This document shows, piece after piece, positions 44,978 to 54,301 of a stretch of DNA of 64,000 bases. The position numbers and the translations under genes were made by a program. Position 1 is the first letter of the stretch; each line of letters opens with the position of its first letter. A model generated the notes under the pieces. It saw only the letters and a list, made by a program, of their open reading frames with translations. It was not told the DNA's origin and made no database searches. This DNA comes from Paraburkholderia fungorum (lineage in GTDB: Bacteria; Pseudomonadota; Gammaproteobacteria; Burkholderiales; Burkholderiaceae): NCBI RefSeq assembly GCF_902833645.1, contig NZ_CADFGE010000001.1:372001-436000 (forward strand), written 5' to 3'.

Positions 44978-46663
44978 TCAGGCCAGATCCAGCGTACCGG
45001 TCAAATCGCCTAGCGGGGCCAAGCCATTCTGCGCGAATGCCCGATCTCGCGCGACCACCCCATCGAGCGGCGCCAGCCCATGCACGCGGCTAATCAGACG
45101 AAGAATCGAATTGGTGTCGTACACCGTGTGGTCGACATAACCCTTCCTCGCCAATGGCGAAATCACCAGCGCGGGAACTCGTGACCCCGGCCCCCAGCGG
45201 TCGCCTTTCGGCGGCGAGACCGGATCCCACCAGCCGCCGTTTTCGTCGACCGTGACGACCACGACGGTATTGGCCCATTGCGGCCCGCGCTGAATATGTT
45301 CGATCACGTTAGCGATGTGACGGTCTCCCGACGCGACGTCCGCATACCCCGCGTGCATATTCAGGTCGCCCTGCGGTTTGTAGAACGTGACTGCCGGCAA
45401 GCGCCCGGCATCGATATCCGCAATCAGGCGATTGGTGGAAGCGTCGTCGCCGAGGCCCGCGTCGCGCAGATACTTGCGCCGCGCGGCCGTGCCCGGCGCG
45501 TAATTGGCGAAGTAGTTGAATGGCTGATGGTGGTACTGGAAATCGGGCACCGCGCCCGTGTCCTGATGCTCCAGCGCGTACTGCCACGCACCGCTGTACC
45601 ACGCCCAGTCGACACCTTTTTCCGTCAGACGGTCGCCGATCGTCGCGTAGTTTTGCGGCGGCATGACGCGCGGATTCGAGGGGTCGGCAAACGCGGGATT
45701 GCCGCCCTCGGCCGGCCGCACATTGCTCGGCTGGTAAGGCGGCGCCATGGTGTTGACGGCGTAGCCGTCGGGCGTAAATGCGCCGTCGTTGACGAATTTC
45801 GGCGGCCCGTCGAGCGCGGACGCGGGCGAGTCCGGCGCCGGCTTGAGCCGTGTGCCGGTCGGATCGTCGCCGTCGACCACCGAGACCATTTTCTTCGCCG
45901 GACTGTTATGGATGTCGGGATAGAAGGGCGCCTGTGCCGAGATCAGGAAGATGTGGTTCAACCACGAACCGCCAAACGCCGCCATGAAGAAGTTGTCGCA
46001 CAACGTGTATTGCCGCGCGAGATTCCACAGACGCAGCGTGTCGGCGGAGTTGCGGTAGTGCCCCATCACCAGGCCGCCGGAATCGCCCCATGCGGCAAAC
46101 TGATTGTTGCGCCCGGCGTTGATCTGCATCTGGTTCTGGTAGAAACGGTGCACCAGATCGCGGGTGATCACACCGGTCGGCAGCGGCGCGCCTTGCGCGT
46201 CGGTGATATGAAACGGGCCGTTGCGCAGATTGGCGATGTCTTTCTGGCCGATCATGTAGCGCTTGCCGTCCACTTCTTGCGCCTGCGGCACGAGACCGCC
46301 CCAGATGGCCGGCAGACGCGGCAGCGGCGTCGTGCCGTCGCGGTCGAGTTGCAGATAACGCTCGGCGCTCACTGCATCGAGCGGATGCTGGACGCCGGGA
46401 AAATTACCGTACAGGTTCGCGAAACTGCGGTTTTCGGCGTAGATCACCACGATCTGCTTGACCTGATCGTGTAGCGCGGCGTCGAGCCGCAAGTCCGCGG
46501 CACTGCGCGGCGCGGTGCCGCTCGCGGTACTTTGTTCGGTCTTGCAGCCGGTCAGTGCGAGTCCGATACCGACCGCCGCGATCCCGGTCAAGACACGGCG
46601 GCGTTCGGGATCGTCGGGGGCGTTGTCGGGGTTCGGCGGCAGGGTGGGGTCGTTGTCTGTCAT
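44978..46663 (-). CDS. Phospholipase C / acid phosphatase-type phosphoesterase, secreted
   Basis: The 561-residue protein has an N-terminal RRR plus hydrophobic segment and LTGC (Tat and possible lipobox; residues 20-45). The phosphoesterase domain (PF04185) is seen in IVVIYAENRSFANLYGNFPG, FFMAAFGGSWLNHIF and VVTVDENGGWWDPVSPPKGDRWGPG. Members act as phospholipase C or acid phosphatase (AcpA). ATG 46663 is used; an upstream frame extension to 47023 has no signal. It is divergent from the IclR gene. Confidence 0.88.
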   Translation of the reverse strand: MTDNDPTLPPNPDNAPDDPERRRVLTGIAAVGIGLALTGCKTEQSTASGTAPRSAADLRLDAALHDQVKQIVVIYAENRSFANLYGNFPGVQHPLDAVSAERYLQLDRDGTTPLPRLPAIWGGLVPQAQEVDGKRYMIGQKDIANLRNGPFHITDAQGAPLPTGVITRDLVHRFYQNQMQINAGRNNQFAAWGDSGGLVMGHYRNSADTLRLWNLARQYTLCDNFFMAAFGGSWLNHIFLISAQAPFYPDIHNSPAKKMVSVVDGDDPTGTRLKPAPDSPASALDGPPKFVNDGAFTPDGYAVNTMAPPYQPSNVRPAEGGNPAFADPSNPRVMPPQNYATIGDRLTEKGVDWAWYSGAWQYALEHQDTGAVPDFQYHHQPFNYFANYAPGTAARRKYLRDAGLGDDASTNRLIADIDAGRLPAVTFYKPQGDLNMHAGYADVASGDRHIANVIEHIQRGPQWANTVVVVTVDENGGWWDPVSPPKGDRWGPGSRVPALVISPLARKGYVDHTVYDTNSILRLISRVHGLAPLDGVVARDRAFAQNGLAPLGDLTGTLDLA

Positions 46664-46883
46664 CGGTAGATTCCGAAATTGGCGTGGCGGGCGCTTAACA
46701 ATCAGATCGCCTCCGCTTGGGGCGGCGTGCGCGCGGCACTGGGGCGCGATGGATCGCTGCAAAGGATAGCACCGGGATAGCACCGCGCGAAACGCAGGCG
46801 ACGGTGCGGGAGACCACGTGCTTCGCGCTATCATGTTGCTCTGTATCCGACGAACAGCAGAAACAGCAGAAACGGCAGCCAAG

Positions 46884-47855
46884 ATGGCAAAAGAAGAGCA
46901 GACAGGAGCGGGACGCAAGCAAATGAAGCCACGCGGCGCGGCCGCTCCGGCTTCGCAGGACGAAGCGACGCTGTCCCAGGCGGAGGGCGCTAACTCACCC
47001 GATTCCACCGATGAAGAGAGCACCGGCGGATCGACTTATCTCGTGCCTGGGCTGGAGCGCGGTTTGCGCATCCTCGCCGAATTCAGCGCGCGCGAACCGA
47101 TTCTCGGCGCGCCCGAATTGTCAAAGCGCATCGGCATTCCGCGTACCACCACATTTCGTCTACTGCAAACGCTCGAAGCGCTAGGCTTTCTTGAACGCGT
47201 GAACGGCGACCGCTATTTCCGCCTGAGCGTCGCGGTGCTGCGGCTCGGCTTCGAATACCTGAGTTCGCTCGAATTGACCGATGTCGGCACGCCGATTCTC
47301 GAACGCCTGCGCGACGCGACCGGCCTGAGCACGCATCTGCTGATCCGTGACCAGCGCGACGTGGTGTTCGTCGCCAAGGCGCAAACCCATGAGCCGATGT
47401 TCAGTTCGGTGAAGGTGCATGTCGGCACGCGTCTGCCCGCGCATGCCACGGTGCATGGCCAGGTGCTGATGGGCGATTTGAGTTTCGAAGAATTGCGTCA
47501 GTTGTATCCCGAGCCGCAACTCGAACGCTTCACCGAACGCACGCCCGCGACTGTCGAAGAACTATACGGACGTGTGCGCGAAAGCGCGGCGCTAGGCTAC
47601 GCCGTGAGCGAAGCGTCTTTTGAACGTGGTATTTCGGTCGTGAGCGCGCCGGTGCGCGACCAGAGCGGCAAGATCACGGCCGCGTTGACTGTCACCATTC
47701 CGCGTTCCGATATCGGCGAAGCAGAAGAACGCGAGCCGCTTATCGTCGCGGTTTGTCAGGCGGCGCTCGAATTGTCCGAACGCCTCAGCTATCGTCCGCG
47801 GCCGGATGATCCGACCGCGGCTCAAGCGCGCCGCAGACTGATTGCGGCGAACTGA
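46884..47855 (+). CDS. IclR-family transcription regulator 1
   Basis: About 323 residues from ATG 46884 (start uncertain; ATG 46923 and a codon at 46818 are alternatives). An N-terminal tail of about 50 residues precedes the winged helix (LVPGLERGLRILAEFSARE, IPRTTTFRLLQTLEALGF) and IclR effector domain. It is a close paralogue of the IclR gene at 53408: both share GLERGL, LRLGFEYLSSLELTD and VEELY. It lies tail-to-tail with the porin and upstream of the catabolic operon. Confidence 0.9.
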   Translation: MAKEEQTGAGRKQMKPRGAAAPASQDEATLSQAEGANSPDSTDEESTGGSTYLVPGLERGLRILAEFSAREPILGAPELSKRIGIPRTTTFRLLQTLEALGFLERVNGDRYFRLSVAVLRLGFEYLSSLELTDVGTPILERLRDATGLSTHLLIRDQRDVVFVAKAQTHEPMFSSVKVHVGTRLPAHATVHGQVLMGDLSFEELRQLYPEPQLERFTERTPATVEELYGRVRESAALGYAVSEASFERGISVVSAPVRDQSGKITAALTVTIPRSDIGEAEEREPLIVAVCQAALELSERLSYRPRPDDPTAAQARRRLIAAN

Positions 47856-47857
47856 CA

Positions 47858-48934
47858 TCAGAACGAGTGGTGGATGCCCGTCAGGAAAATCGTCTGGTTC
47901 CGCCCGCTCGACACCCCTGCCGTGAAGAACGCGGCGTCCGTATTCGAGCCCGCGCGCTCATACAGTGCATTCACGTACAACTGCGTCGACTTCGACAGCG
48001 CGTAGATATCGCCGATCATGAACTGCGTCCAGCGATGGCCGGCTAACGTGGTTGTCGCCGCGCCGCCTGCGACGGTGTTGAACGGCGTGAACTGATAGTT
48101 CGCGCCCACGTCGTAGCTCTGATACGTGTCCGAATGACCGGCCGACTCCAGCTTCACGCGCGTGTACAAACCGTGCACCAGCAGCTTGCCGAACTGGTAT
48201 GACGCGCCCGCGCCCATGTTCTCGACTTTGTCCGCGCTGTAGTTCGCAGCGGCGACACCCTGGAAGGTGGTGAGACCCGTCGTCACGATCGACGGCGTAC
48301 GGTTGTGCTCGTTCGCATAGGTCGCGCCGGCCTTGAACGGACCGTTCGCATAACTAAGTGCGAAGCTCAGTGTCTTGCCGGTGGAGAAGTTGGTCGTGTT
48401 GCCGAGACCCATCATTGCGCCGACCGAGAAGCCGGCGAAGCTCGCCGAGCGGAACTTCACCGAGTTGTCGAACGGCACCACGCCTGTGTCGGCAAGCTCG
48501 TCGATATTGCCCGGGTGGAACGCGTACCAGCTCGCCGCCAGATAGGCCGTGCTAAGCGGGCCCAGTATGTCGAAACTGAACGGCGTCTGATGACCCAGCG
48601 TCACCGTGCCGATCTGATCCGAACTCAAGCCCACGAACGCTTGGCGATTGAACAGCGTGCCCGCTTTGGCGAATGCACCAGTGTTCGTATAGAAGCCGTT
48701 TTCCAACTGGAAAACGGTCTTCAGACCACCGCCCAGATCCTCAACGCCCTTCAGGCCCCAGCGATCCGGCTGCATGTTGCCTTGCTCTTCGATCCACTTC
48801 GAACTGCCGCCTGCATTGCTGATATACGCGATACCGGCATCCAGACTGCCGTATAGCGTGACACTGCTTTGCGCCCATGCGCCAGTCGTTGCGCAGATTG
48901 CCGTCAAGCCGGCCGCCGCAATGATGTGCTTCAC
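47858..48934 (-). CDS. Outer-membrane porin, Burkholderia OmpC type
   Basis: The 358-residue beta-barrel porin has a signal peptide (KHIIAAAGLTAICATTGAWA), SSVTLYGSLDAGI at the mature start, and terminal Phe (GIHHSF). It is a GTG start with AGGAG before it. Placement beside the catabolic operon suggests uptake of its substrate, as inference. Confidence 0.92.
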   Translation of the reverse strand: MKHIIAAAGLTAICATTGAWAQSSVTLYGSLDAGIAYISNAGGSSKWIEEQGNMQPDRWGLKGVEDLGGGLKTVFQLENGFYTNTGAFAKAGTLFNRQAFVGLSSDQIGTVTLGHQTPFSFDILGPLSTAYLAASWYAFHPGNIDELADTGVVPFDNSVKFRSASFAGFSVGAMMGLGNTTNFSTGKTLSFALSYANGPFKAGATYANEHNRTPSIVTTGLTTFQGVAAANYSADKVENMGAGASYQFGKLLVHGLYTRVKLESAGHSDTYQSYDVGANYQFTPFNTVAGGAATTTLAGHRWTQFMIGDIYALSKSTQLYVNALYERAGSNTDAAFFTAGVSSGRNQTIFLTGIHHSF

Positions 48935-49309
48935 CGTTGGTTCTCCTGATCACACGACGGATAGCTCGCGCTGATTTCGTCGTCCCTGATCCTTTGCATT
49001 GGGTTGAATGCAGCTTCGGGTTTATGCGCCAAAACTGCGTCGCTATTTGTTTCACCTATGGGCGTTTGTATCGCCTATGGAAAAGTATAGTGAGTCTTGA
49101 AGTGGTCAAAATAAATTTTCGGACCCCGTACAAACCCGCATGACGACCGGTCGATTCGTCTGAGAATAATGAGCAAAGCCACGCCCTAAAAGGCTCTTCA
49201 GCCGATGCGCCGATTCATTTCTGTTCACGCAAAGCTGTGTTGTGAACACGACAGTCAGTGTTTTCCCCTAGCAGCTCAGATTTTTATTTTTTCGAGCCGA
49301 AGCCACTCC

Positions 49310-49315
49310 TATAAT
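49310..49315 (+). promoter_or_regulatory. -10 element of the catabolic operon
   Basis: TATAAT 61 bases before the ferredoxin start. The -35 is weak (TTTTTT at 49287-49292, 17-bp spacer), as in activator-dependent promoters. Confidence 0.5.
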
Positions 49316-49332
49316 TATCCATACACGAACTG

Positions 49333-49352
49333 ATGTTCCTTATATGGAACAT
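49333..49352. promoter_or_regulatory. Palindromic operator, probable IclR site
   Basis: ATGTTCC and GGAACAT arms around TTATAT, just downstream of the presumed transcription start and upstream of the ribosome site. Position suggests repression by one of the two IclR regulators; the palindrome matches the expected dyad size for an IclR dimer. Confidence 0.5.
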
Positions 49353-49375
49353 AAGGCTTCAGGAGAAGGCGAGAA

Positions 49376-49690
49376 ATGACTGAACAATGGCGCTGCGCCG
49401 GCCATGCCGGCGATCTGTCCGAAGACGCGCCGCTCGAGTTCAAGCTCGACGGCACGGAAATCGGCATTTACAAGGTGGGCGATGCGCTGTACGCGCTGGA
49501 AAACGTCTGCCCTCATGCATACGCATTGCTGACGCAGGGCTTTGTCGACGGCGACACCGTCGAATGCCCGCTACACGAAGCCGTGTTCCATATCCCGACC
49601 GGCAAATGCTTGAAAGAGCCCGGTGGCCGCGACCTGAAGACGTATTCGGTGCGTCTCGCCGGCGAAGAAATCCAGATCAAGGTGGAATGA
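49376..49690 (+). CDS. Rieske-type ferredoxin
   Basis: The 104-residue electron carrier has the Rieske [2Fe-2S] ligands C45-P-H47 and C64-P-L-H67. AGGAG precedes ATG 49376. It should pass electrons from the reductase at 60080 to the oxygenase at 50053. First gene of the operon. Confidence 0.92.
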   Translation: MTEQWRCAGHAGDLSEDAPLEFKLDGTEIGIYKVGDALYALENVCPHAYALLTQGFVDGDTVECPLHEAVFHIPTGKCLKEPGGRDLKTYSVRLAGEEIQIKVE

Positions 49691-49691
49691 C

Positions 49692-50003
49692 ATGCGAGAG
49701 CAAATCGTGAACTTCAATCCCTTCCTGAAGCCCTGGCTCGCGCCGCAGCCGAACAACGTCGCCGGCAAGGGCGTGATCGAGAAACCAGGCGAGACCGAAA
49801 ACTTCATCTGGCAAACGCGTAAGGCGGAGCCGACCCAATACGAGAACGACTTTGGCGATGCGCTCGAAAAAGTTTTCGAAGCCGGCGCGAATGAATTGCA
49901 GGAAGTTGCCGACGGCCTGAACCGCGTGGGTTTCCGCACTCCGGAAGGCAACGCATGGGACGCCGAGCGTCTCGCCGCCGAATTCCGCCTGCTCGCCGAA
50001 TAA
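49692..50003 (+). CDS. Small protein with recombinase-like helix-turn-helix
   Basis: The 103-residue protein has an N-terminal half rich in Asn/Pro (FNPFLKPWLAPQPNNVAGKG) and a C-terminal part, LNRVGFRTPEGNAWDAERL, similar to the helix-turn-helix of serine recombinase domains (pattern LN..G..TP.G..W). There is no catalytic recombinase domain. It sits one base after the ferredoxin gene and is conserved-looking, so it may be an accessory to the oxygenase. Function unknown. Confidence 0.8.
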   Translation: MREQIVNFNPFLKPWLAPQPNNVAGKGVIEKPGETENFIWQTRKAEPTQYENDFGDALEKVFEAGANELQEVADGLNRVGFRTPEGNAWDAERLAAEFRLLAE

Positions 50004-50052
50004 GCGCGCTCTCCCGAACACGTCTCATCGCTTTCGTTTCCGGAGTCTCTTT

Positions 50053-51150
50053 ATGACGTCCCCCAATACAACGACTCAAGACGCGGCCGACCCGATCCAG
50101 TCTTATCTGAACCGTGGCTTGCGCAATTACTGGTATCCGGTCGCACCGAGTTGGCAGGTCGGCGACGCGCCGGTCGGCATCACGCGTCTCGGCGACCAGA
50201 TCGTGCTGTGGCGCGACAAGGAAGGCAAAGTCCACGCACTCGAAGACCGCTGTCCGCACCGCGGCGCGCGTCTGTCGCTCGGCTGGAACCTCGGCGGCAG
50301 CGTTGCATGCTGGTATCACGGCATTGAAATCAACGGCGGCGGCACGGTCACGAAAGTCCCGGCTGTTTCGAACTGCCCGCTGGAAGGCCAGAAGTGCGTG
50401 AAGTCGTATCCGGTCGAAGAGCATGCCGGCGCGATCTTCCTGTGGTTCGGCGACGACGCCCACAAAGAACCCGCTCCGCTCGAGCTGCCGGAAGAACTGG
50501 TCGGCGACGAATACGCGAGCTTCCTGTGCATGTCGAACTGGAAGTGCAATTACCAGTACGCGATCGACAACGTGATGGACCCGATGCACGGCGCCTATCT
50601 GCATGCGACTTCGCACTCGATGGCCGAAGGGGACAAGCAGGCCGATATGCGCGTGCGCAAGACGGAAACGGGTCTGATGTTCGAAAAGGTCGGACAGCGC
50701 GACGTGAATTTCGACTGGGTCGAACTCGGTGAAACCGGCACGCTGTGGATGCGTCTCGCGATTCCATACAAGAAGAAGTTCGGCCCGGGCGGCAACTTCG
50801 GGATCATCGGCTTCGCCGTGCCCGTCGACGAAAACAACTGTCAGGTTTACTTCTGGCGCACGCGCAAGGTGTCGGGCTGGCAGCGCGACGCGTGGCGCTT
50901 CATGTATCGCAACCGCCTCGAAGGTCTGCATTGGGCCGTGCTGGAACAGGATCGCTATGTTCTCGAAAGCATGGCGCCGAATGCACGCGAGCACGAATTC
51001 CTCTATCAGCACGACGTCGGCATGACGCGCGTGCGGCGCATGTTCCGTCAACGCGCCCAGCAGCACTTTGCCGAGCTGGATGCGTATCGCGCTCAGACCG
51101 CTCAGGCAGGCTCTACTCAAACCGAGGCAGCAGGCCACAGCCATGCATAA
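50053..51150 (+). CDS. Rieske non-heme iron oxygenase, alpha subunit
   Basis: The 365-residue ring-hydroxylating oxygenase has Rieske ligands C67-P-H69 and C86-W-Y-H89, and the mononuclear-iron motif D172-N..D176..H179....H184 (IDNVMDPMHGAYLH). No beta-subunit gene is present, so it is the alpha-only class (vanillate demethylase, phthalate or carbazole-oxygenase-like). Substrate unknown. Overlaps the next SDR gene by 8 bases. Confidence 0.92.
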   Translation: MTSPNTTTQDAADPIQSYLNRGLRNYWYPVAPSWQVGDAPVGITRLGDQIVLWRDKEGKVHALEDRCPHRGARLSLGWNLGGSVACWYHGIEINGGGTVTKVPAVSNCPLEGQKCVKSYPVEEHAGAIFLWFGDDAHKEPAPLELPEELVGDEYASFLCMSNWKCNYQYAIDNVMDPMHGAYLHATSHSMAEGDKQADMRVRKTETGLMFEKVGQRDVNFDWVELGETGTLWMRLAIPYKKKFGPGGNFGIIGFAVPVDENNCQVYFWRTRKVSGWQRDAWRFMYRNRLEGLHWAVLEQDRYVLESMAPNAREHEFLYQHDVGMTRVRRMFRQRAQQHFAELDAYRAQTAQAGSTQTEAAGHSHA

Positions 51151-51919
51151 CGAAGCGTCAGCGGCTTTGCCGGCACTCAAAGACCGGCGCGTCCTCGTGA
51201 CCGGCGGCGCGCGCGGTCTCGGCGCGGCGTTCGTTCGCGCGCTGGTGCAAGCCGGTGCGCAAGTCGTGTTCGGCGACGTCCTGCATGACGAAGGCCGCGC
51301 GCTTGCGGCGTCGCTGGTCGAGCAGGGCCACGCGGTGACGTATCTGCCGCTCGATCTCGCTGATCCCGCCAGCGTCAGGCAGTTTGCCGATCAGGCCGTG
51401 GCGCAGCTCGGCGGGCTCGACGCATTGATCAACAACGCGGCGATCACCAACTCGGGCGGCAAGTTCGCCGACGAGTTGTCGGTCGATACGTGGGACGCCG
51501 TGATGAACGTCAACGTGCGCGGCACGTGGCTGATGAGTACCGCTGCGTTGCCGTATCTGCGCGACTCGGGCCGCGGCAGCATCGTCAATATCGCCTCCGA
51601 CACGGCAATGTGGGGTGCGCCGAAGCTGCTTGCATATGTCGCAAGCAAGGGCGCCGTGATCTCGATGACCCGCTCGCTGGCGCGCGAATTCGGCGCGCAC
51701 GGCGTGACGGTCAACGCGATTGCGCCGGGCCTCACCGAAGTCGAAGCCACCGCTTACGTGCCCGCCGAGCGTCACCAGTATTACCTGCAAGGCCGCGCGC
51801 TGACGCGCGCACAGGTGCCCGACGACGTTACCGGGCCGGTGCTGTTCCTGTTGTCCGATGCCGCGCGCTTTGTGACCGGCCAGTTGCTGCCGGTCAACGG
51901 CGGCTTCGTGATGAATTGA
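51143..51919 (+). CDS. Short-chain dehydrogenase/reductase 1
   Basis: The 258-residue classical SDR has the coenzyme motif TGGARGLGAA, NNAA, catalytic Ser in NIASDT and Tyr-x3-Lys in AYVASKGA. Likely step: dehydrogenation of the dihydrodiol made by the oxygenase. ATG 51143 overlaps the oxygenase end. Confidence 0.9.
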   Translation: MHNEASAALPALKDRRVLVTGGARGLGAAFVRALVQAGAQVVFGDVLHDEGRALAASLVEQGHAVTYLPLDLADPASVRQFADQAVAQLGGLDALINNAAITNSGGKFADELSVDTWDAVMNVNVRGTWLMSTAALPYLRDSGRGSIVNIASDTAMWGAPKLLAYVASKGAVISMTRSLAREFGAHGVTVNAIAPGLTEVEATAYVPAERHQYYLQGRALTRAQVPDDVTGPVLFLLSDAARFVTGQLLPVNGGFVMN

Positions 51920-51945
51920 TCTTGTCGAATCGAAAGGAGAAAGAG

Positions 51946-52473
51946 ATGGCGGACGCCGAACTCGAACGCAAATCGTGGGAACAACCCGCGGACGCGAGCT
52001 TTGCACAGTGGCTGGATAGCCGCGTCGCGCGCCTGGAAACGCGCCGTTATGACTGGGACGCGCTGAAGTTCCAGGCCGACTACGACCCGAAGTATCGCCG
52101 CGCACAAATGCGCTATGTCGGCACGGGTGGCACCGGCGTCGCGAAAGACATGAACACGGTGCCCGCCGGCGGCTTCACGTTTTCGACGATGGTGATTCCG
52201 GCCGGCAACATCGGCCCGAGCCATATCCATATGGATGTCGAAGAAATCTTCTTCGTGCTGCGCGGCAAGATGAAAGTGATCTGCGAAAAAGACGGCGAAA
52301 CATGGGAAGCCGTGCTCGGCGAGCGCGATCTGATTTCGGTGCCGCCGGGCGTGTATCGCACGGAGGTGAACATCGGCGAAGAAGACGCGTTGATGTGCGT
52401 GATGCTCGGTTCACCCAAGCCAATCACGCCGACGTATCCGCCGGATTCGCCGTTGGCCAAGCTCAAGCGCTAA
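51946..52473 (+). CDS. Cupin-domain protein
   Basis: The 175-residue single-cupin protein has metal motif GPSHIHMDVEEIFFVLRG (H, H, E) and second motif ERDLISVPPGVYRTEVN, where Arg replaces the usual His. AAGGAG precedes ATG 51946. It might be an isomerase or dioxygenase in the pathway; the missing His weakens a canonical dioxygenase role. Confidence 0.85.
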   Translation: MADAELERKSWEQPADASFAQWLDSRVARLETRRYDWDALKFQADYDPKYRRAQMRYVGTGGTGVAKDMNTVPAGGFTFSTMVIPAGNIGPSHIHMDVEEIFFVLRGKMKVICEKDGETWEAVLGERDLISVPPGVYRTEVNIGEEDALMCVMLGSPKPITPTYPPDSPLAKLKR

Positions 52474-52507
52474 GTCTTCAGTTTTTTAAATCCCCACGAA
52501 GGCAATC

Positions 52508-53407
52508 ATGTCCGCAGTCCCGTCCCGTATCGCCGATAACGTCGCTCAGAACGCCACGCTCGAAGCGCGCCTTGCACGCTTTCCGGCGCAGCAGATCTGG
52601 CTCGCATCGCAACGTGCGGTGAGTTATCGCGAGGCGGATAGCGCAGCAAGCGACGCACTGCCTTTGGTGCTGCTTCACGGTATCGGGTCGGGCGCGGCTT
52701 CGTGGGTACAACAGTTTGAAGTGCTGGGCGAGACGCGTTGTGTGCTGGCGTGGGATGCACCGGGGTATGGCGCGTCGACGCCGGTAGAAGCCGATTCGCC
52801 CGCTGCAGGCGACTACGCAACGGTGCTGAAAGAATGGCTCGACGCGCTCGGCATTGAGCGCTGTGTGCTGCTGGGGCATTCGCTTGGCGCGATCGTCGCC
52901 GGTGCGTTTGCCATGACGAATCCGCAACGCGTGGCCGGTTTGCTCCTGCTGTCGCCGGCTGGCGGATATGGCGCTTCGCCTGCGGACGTGCGCGAGAGCA
53001 AACGCGATCAGCGTCTCGCCATGATTAAGGAACTCGGCCCACAAGGTCTCGCTGAAAAACGCAGCACCAATATGGTGTCCGCGAACGCGAGCGATGAAGC
53101 GCGCGCATGGGTGCGCTGGAACATGTCGCGGGTGATCCCACGTGGCTATGTTCAAGCAACACATCTGCTCGCGAACGCCGATCTCGCCAGCGATCTCGCG
53201 CGCTACAAAGGTCGCATCAGCATCGCAGTCGGCGCAGACGACGCTATCACGCCCCCCGAAGCCTGCGAGCGACTCGCCCTGACGGCCGGCACCAGGTTGC
53301 AGGTTGTGCCGGGTGCTGGGCACGCCGGCTATATCGAGGCACCCACCGCGTACACCGCGATCATCGACACGTTCTGCCGCGCGAGCGACGGACAACGGAG
53401 CCAATGA
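52508..53407 (+). CDS. Alpha/beta hydrolase (meta-cleavage-type)
   Basis: The 299-residue hydrolase has the oxyanion segment LLHGIGSGAASW, nucleophile S125 (GHSLG) and acid/base Asp and His (GADDAITPPE, GAGHAGYIEAP). In ring-cleavage pathways such enzymes cut the C-C bond of the ring-fission product. Substrate unknown. Confidence 0.9.
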   Translation: MSAVPSRIADNVAQNATLEARLARFPAQQIWLASQRAVSYREADSAASDALPLVLLHGIGSGAASWVQQFEVLGETRCVLAWDAPGYGASTPVEADSPAAGDYATVLKEWLDALGIERCVLLGHSLGAIVAGAFAMTNPQRVAGLLLLSPAGGYGASPADVRESKRDQRLAMIKELGPQGLAEKRSTNMVSANASDEARAWVRWNMSRVIPRGYVQATHLLANADLASDLARYKGRISIAVGADDAITPPEACERLALTAGTRLQVVPGAGHAGYIEAPTAYTAIIDTFCRASDGQRSQ

Positions 53408-54301
53408 ATGACGCCCGACACGATCAACGCCGAGCGCGACGCGGACGACGACCGCAACGACGCGGACACCGGCAGCGAGATCAACTATCGCGTGCCGGGT
53501 CTGGAACGTGGTCTGAAGATACTGACCGAGTTTTCGCCGCGCGAGCCGGTTCTCGGCGCACCGGAACTATCGAAGCGCCTGAAGATTCCCCGCACAACGG
53601 TGTTCCGTCTGCTGCAAACACTCGAATCGCTCGGTTTTCTCGAGCGCGCTGATAAGGACCGCAACTATCGCCTCGGCGTCGCGGTGCTTCGGCTCGGTTT
53701 CGAGTACCTGAGTTCGCTTGAACTGACCGATCTCGGGTTGCCGATCATCGAAGCCTTGCGCAACGACACCGGCCTCACCAGCCATATCGTGATTCGCGAC
53801 GGACGCGATGTTGTGTTCGTCGCCAAGGCGCAAAGTCATGCGCCGATCTTCAGCTCGGTGAAGGTGAACGTCGGCACGCGTCTGCCGGCTTACGCAACGA
53901 CGCACGGCCAGGTGCTGATGAGCGACATGACGCTCGACGAGTTGAAAAAGCTCTATCCCGAGCCGGAACTGGAACGCTTCACGAAGCAAACACCCGCCAC
54001 CGTCGAGGAGTTGTACGAACGGGTTTGCGATGACGCGAGGCGCGGTTACGCGATCAGCGAATCGTCGTTCGAACGCGGCATTTCCGTGGTGAGCGCGCCG
54101 GTTCGCAACGACACGGGCCGTATCGTCGCGGTGATTACGACCACGATTCCGCGTCCTGAGATCGACGCTTCGCTGCTCGACAGCGGCCTGATCGACAAGG
54201 TTCGCCGCGCGGCCGACGAACTCTCGCAGCGGCTCAATTATCGACCGAAGGGCAGCGCGAACGGTGGCACGAAATACATGAAGGCACTGGGACTCAAATG
54301 A
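53408..54301 (+). CDS. IclR-family transcription regulator 2
   Basis: The 297-residue IclR protein lies inside the operon, right after the hydrolase. It has the winged helix (VPGLERGLKILTEFSPRE, IPRTTVFRLLQTLESLGF) and an effector domain. It is a close paralogue of the IclR at 46884. It probably controls this operon together with or instead of that copy. Confidence 0.92.
   Translation: MTPDTINAERDADDDRNDADTGSEINYRVPGLERGLKILTEFSPREPVLGAPELSKRLKIPRTTVFRLLQTLESLGFLERADKDRNYRLGVAVLRLGFEYLSSLELTDLGLPIIEALRNDTGLTSHIVIRDGRDVVFVAKAQSHAPIFSSVKVNVGTRLPAYATTHGQVLMSDMTLDELKKLYPEPELERFTKQTPATVEELYERVCDDARRGYAISESSFERGISVVSAPVRNDTGRIVAVITTTIPRPEIDASLLDSGLIDKVRRAADELSQRLNYRPKGSANGGTKYMKALGLK

Larger units (their letters stand above)
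48935..49375. other. Regulatory region porin / catabolic operon
   Basis: About 440 bp between divergent porin and oxygenase operons. A near-consensus -10 TATAAT is at 49310-49315, with a T-rich -35 candidate near 49287. A perfect palindrome with arms ATGTTCC / GGAACAT is at 49333-49352. Confidence 0.6.

Noticed and set aside
45278..46474. 398-residue frame opposite the phosphoesterase gene
   Set aside because: Mirror frame with no family similarity.
49692..50003. Site-specific recombinase or mobile element in the operon
   Set aside because: Only the terminal helix-turn-helix-like part is present, without a catalytic domain or repeats at the ends.
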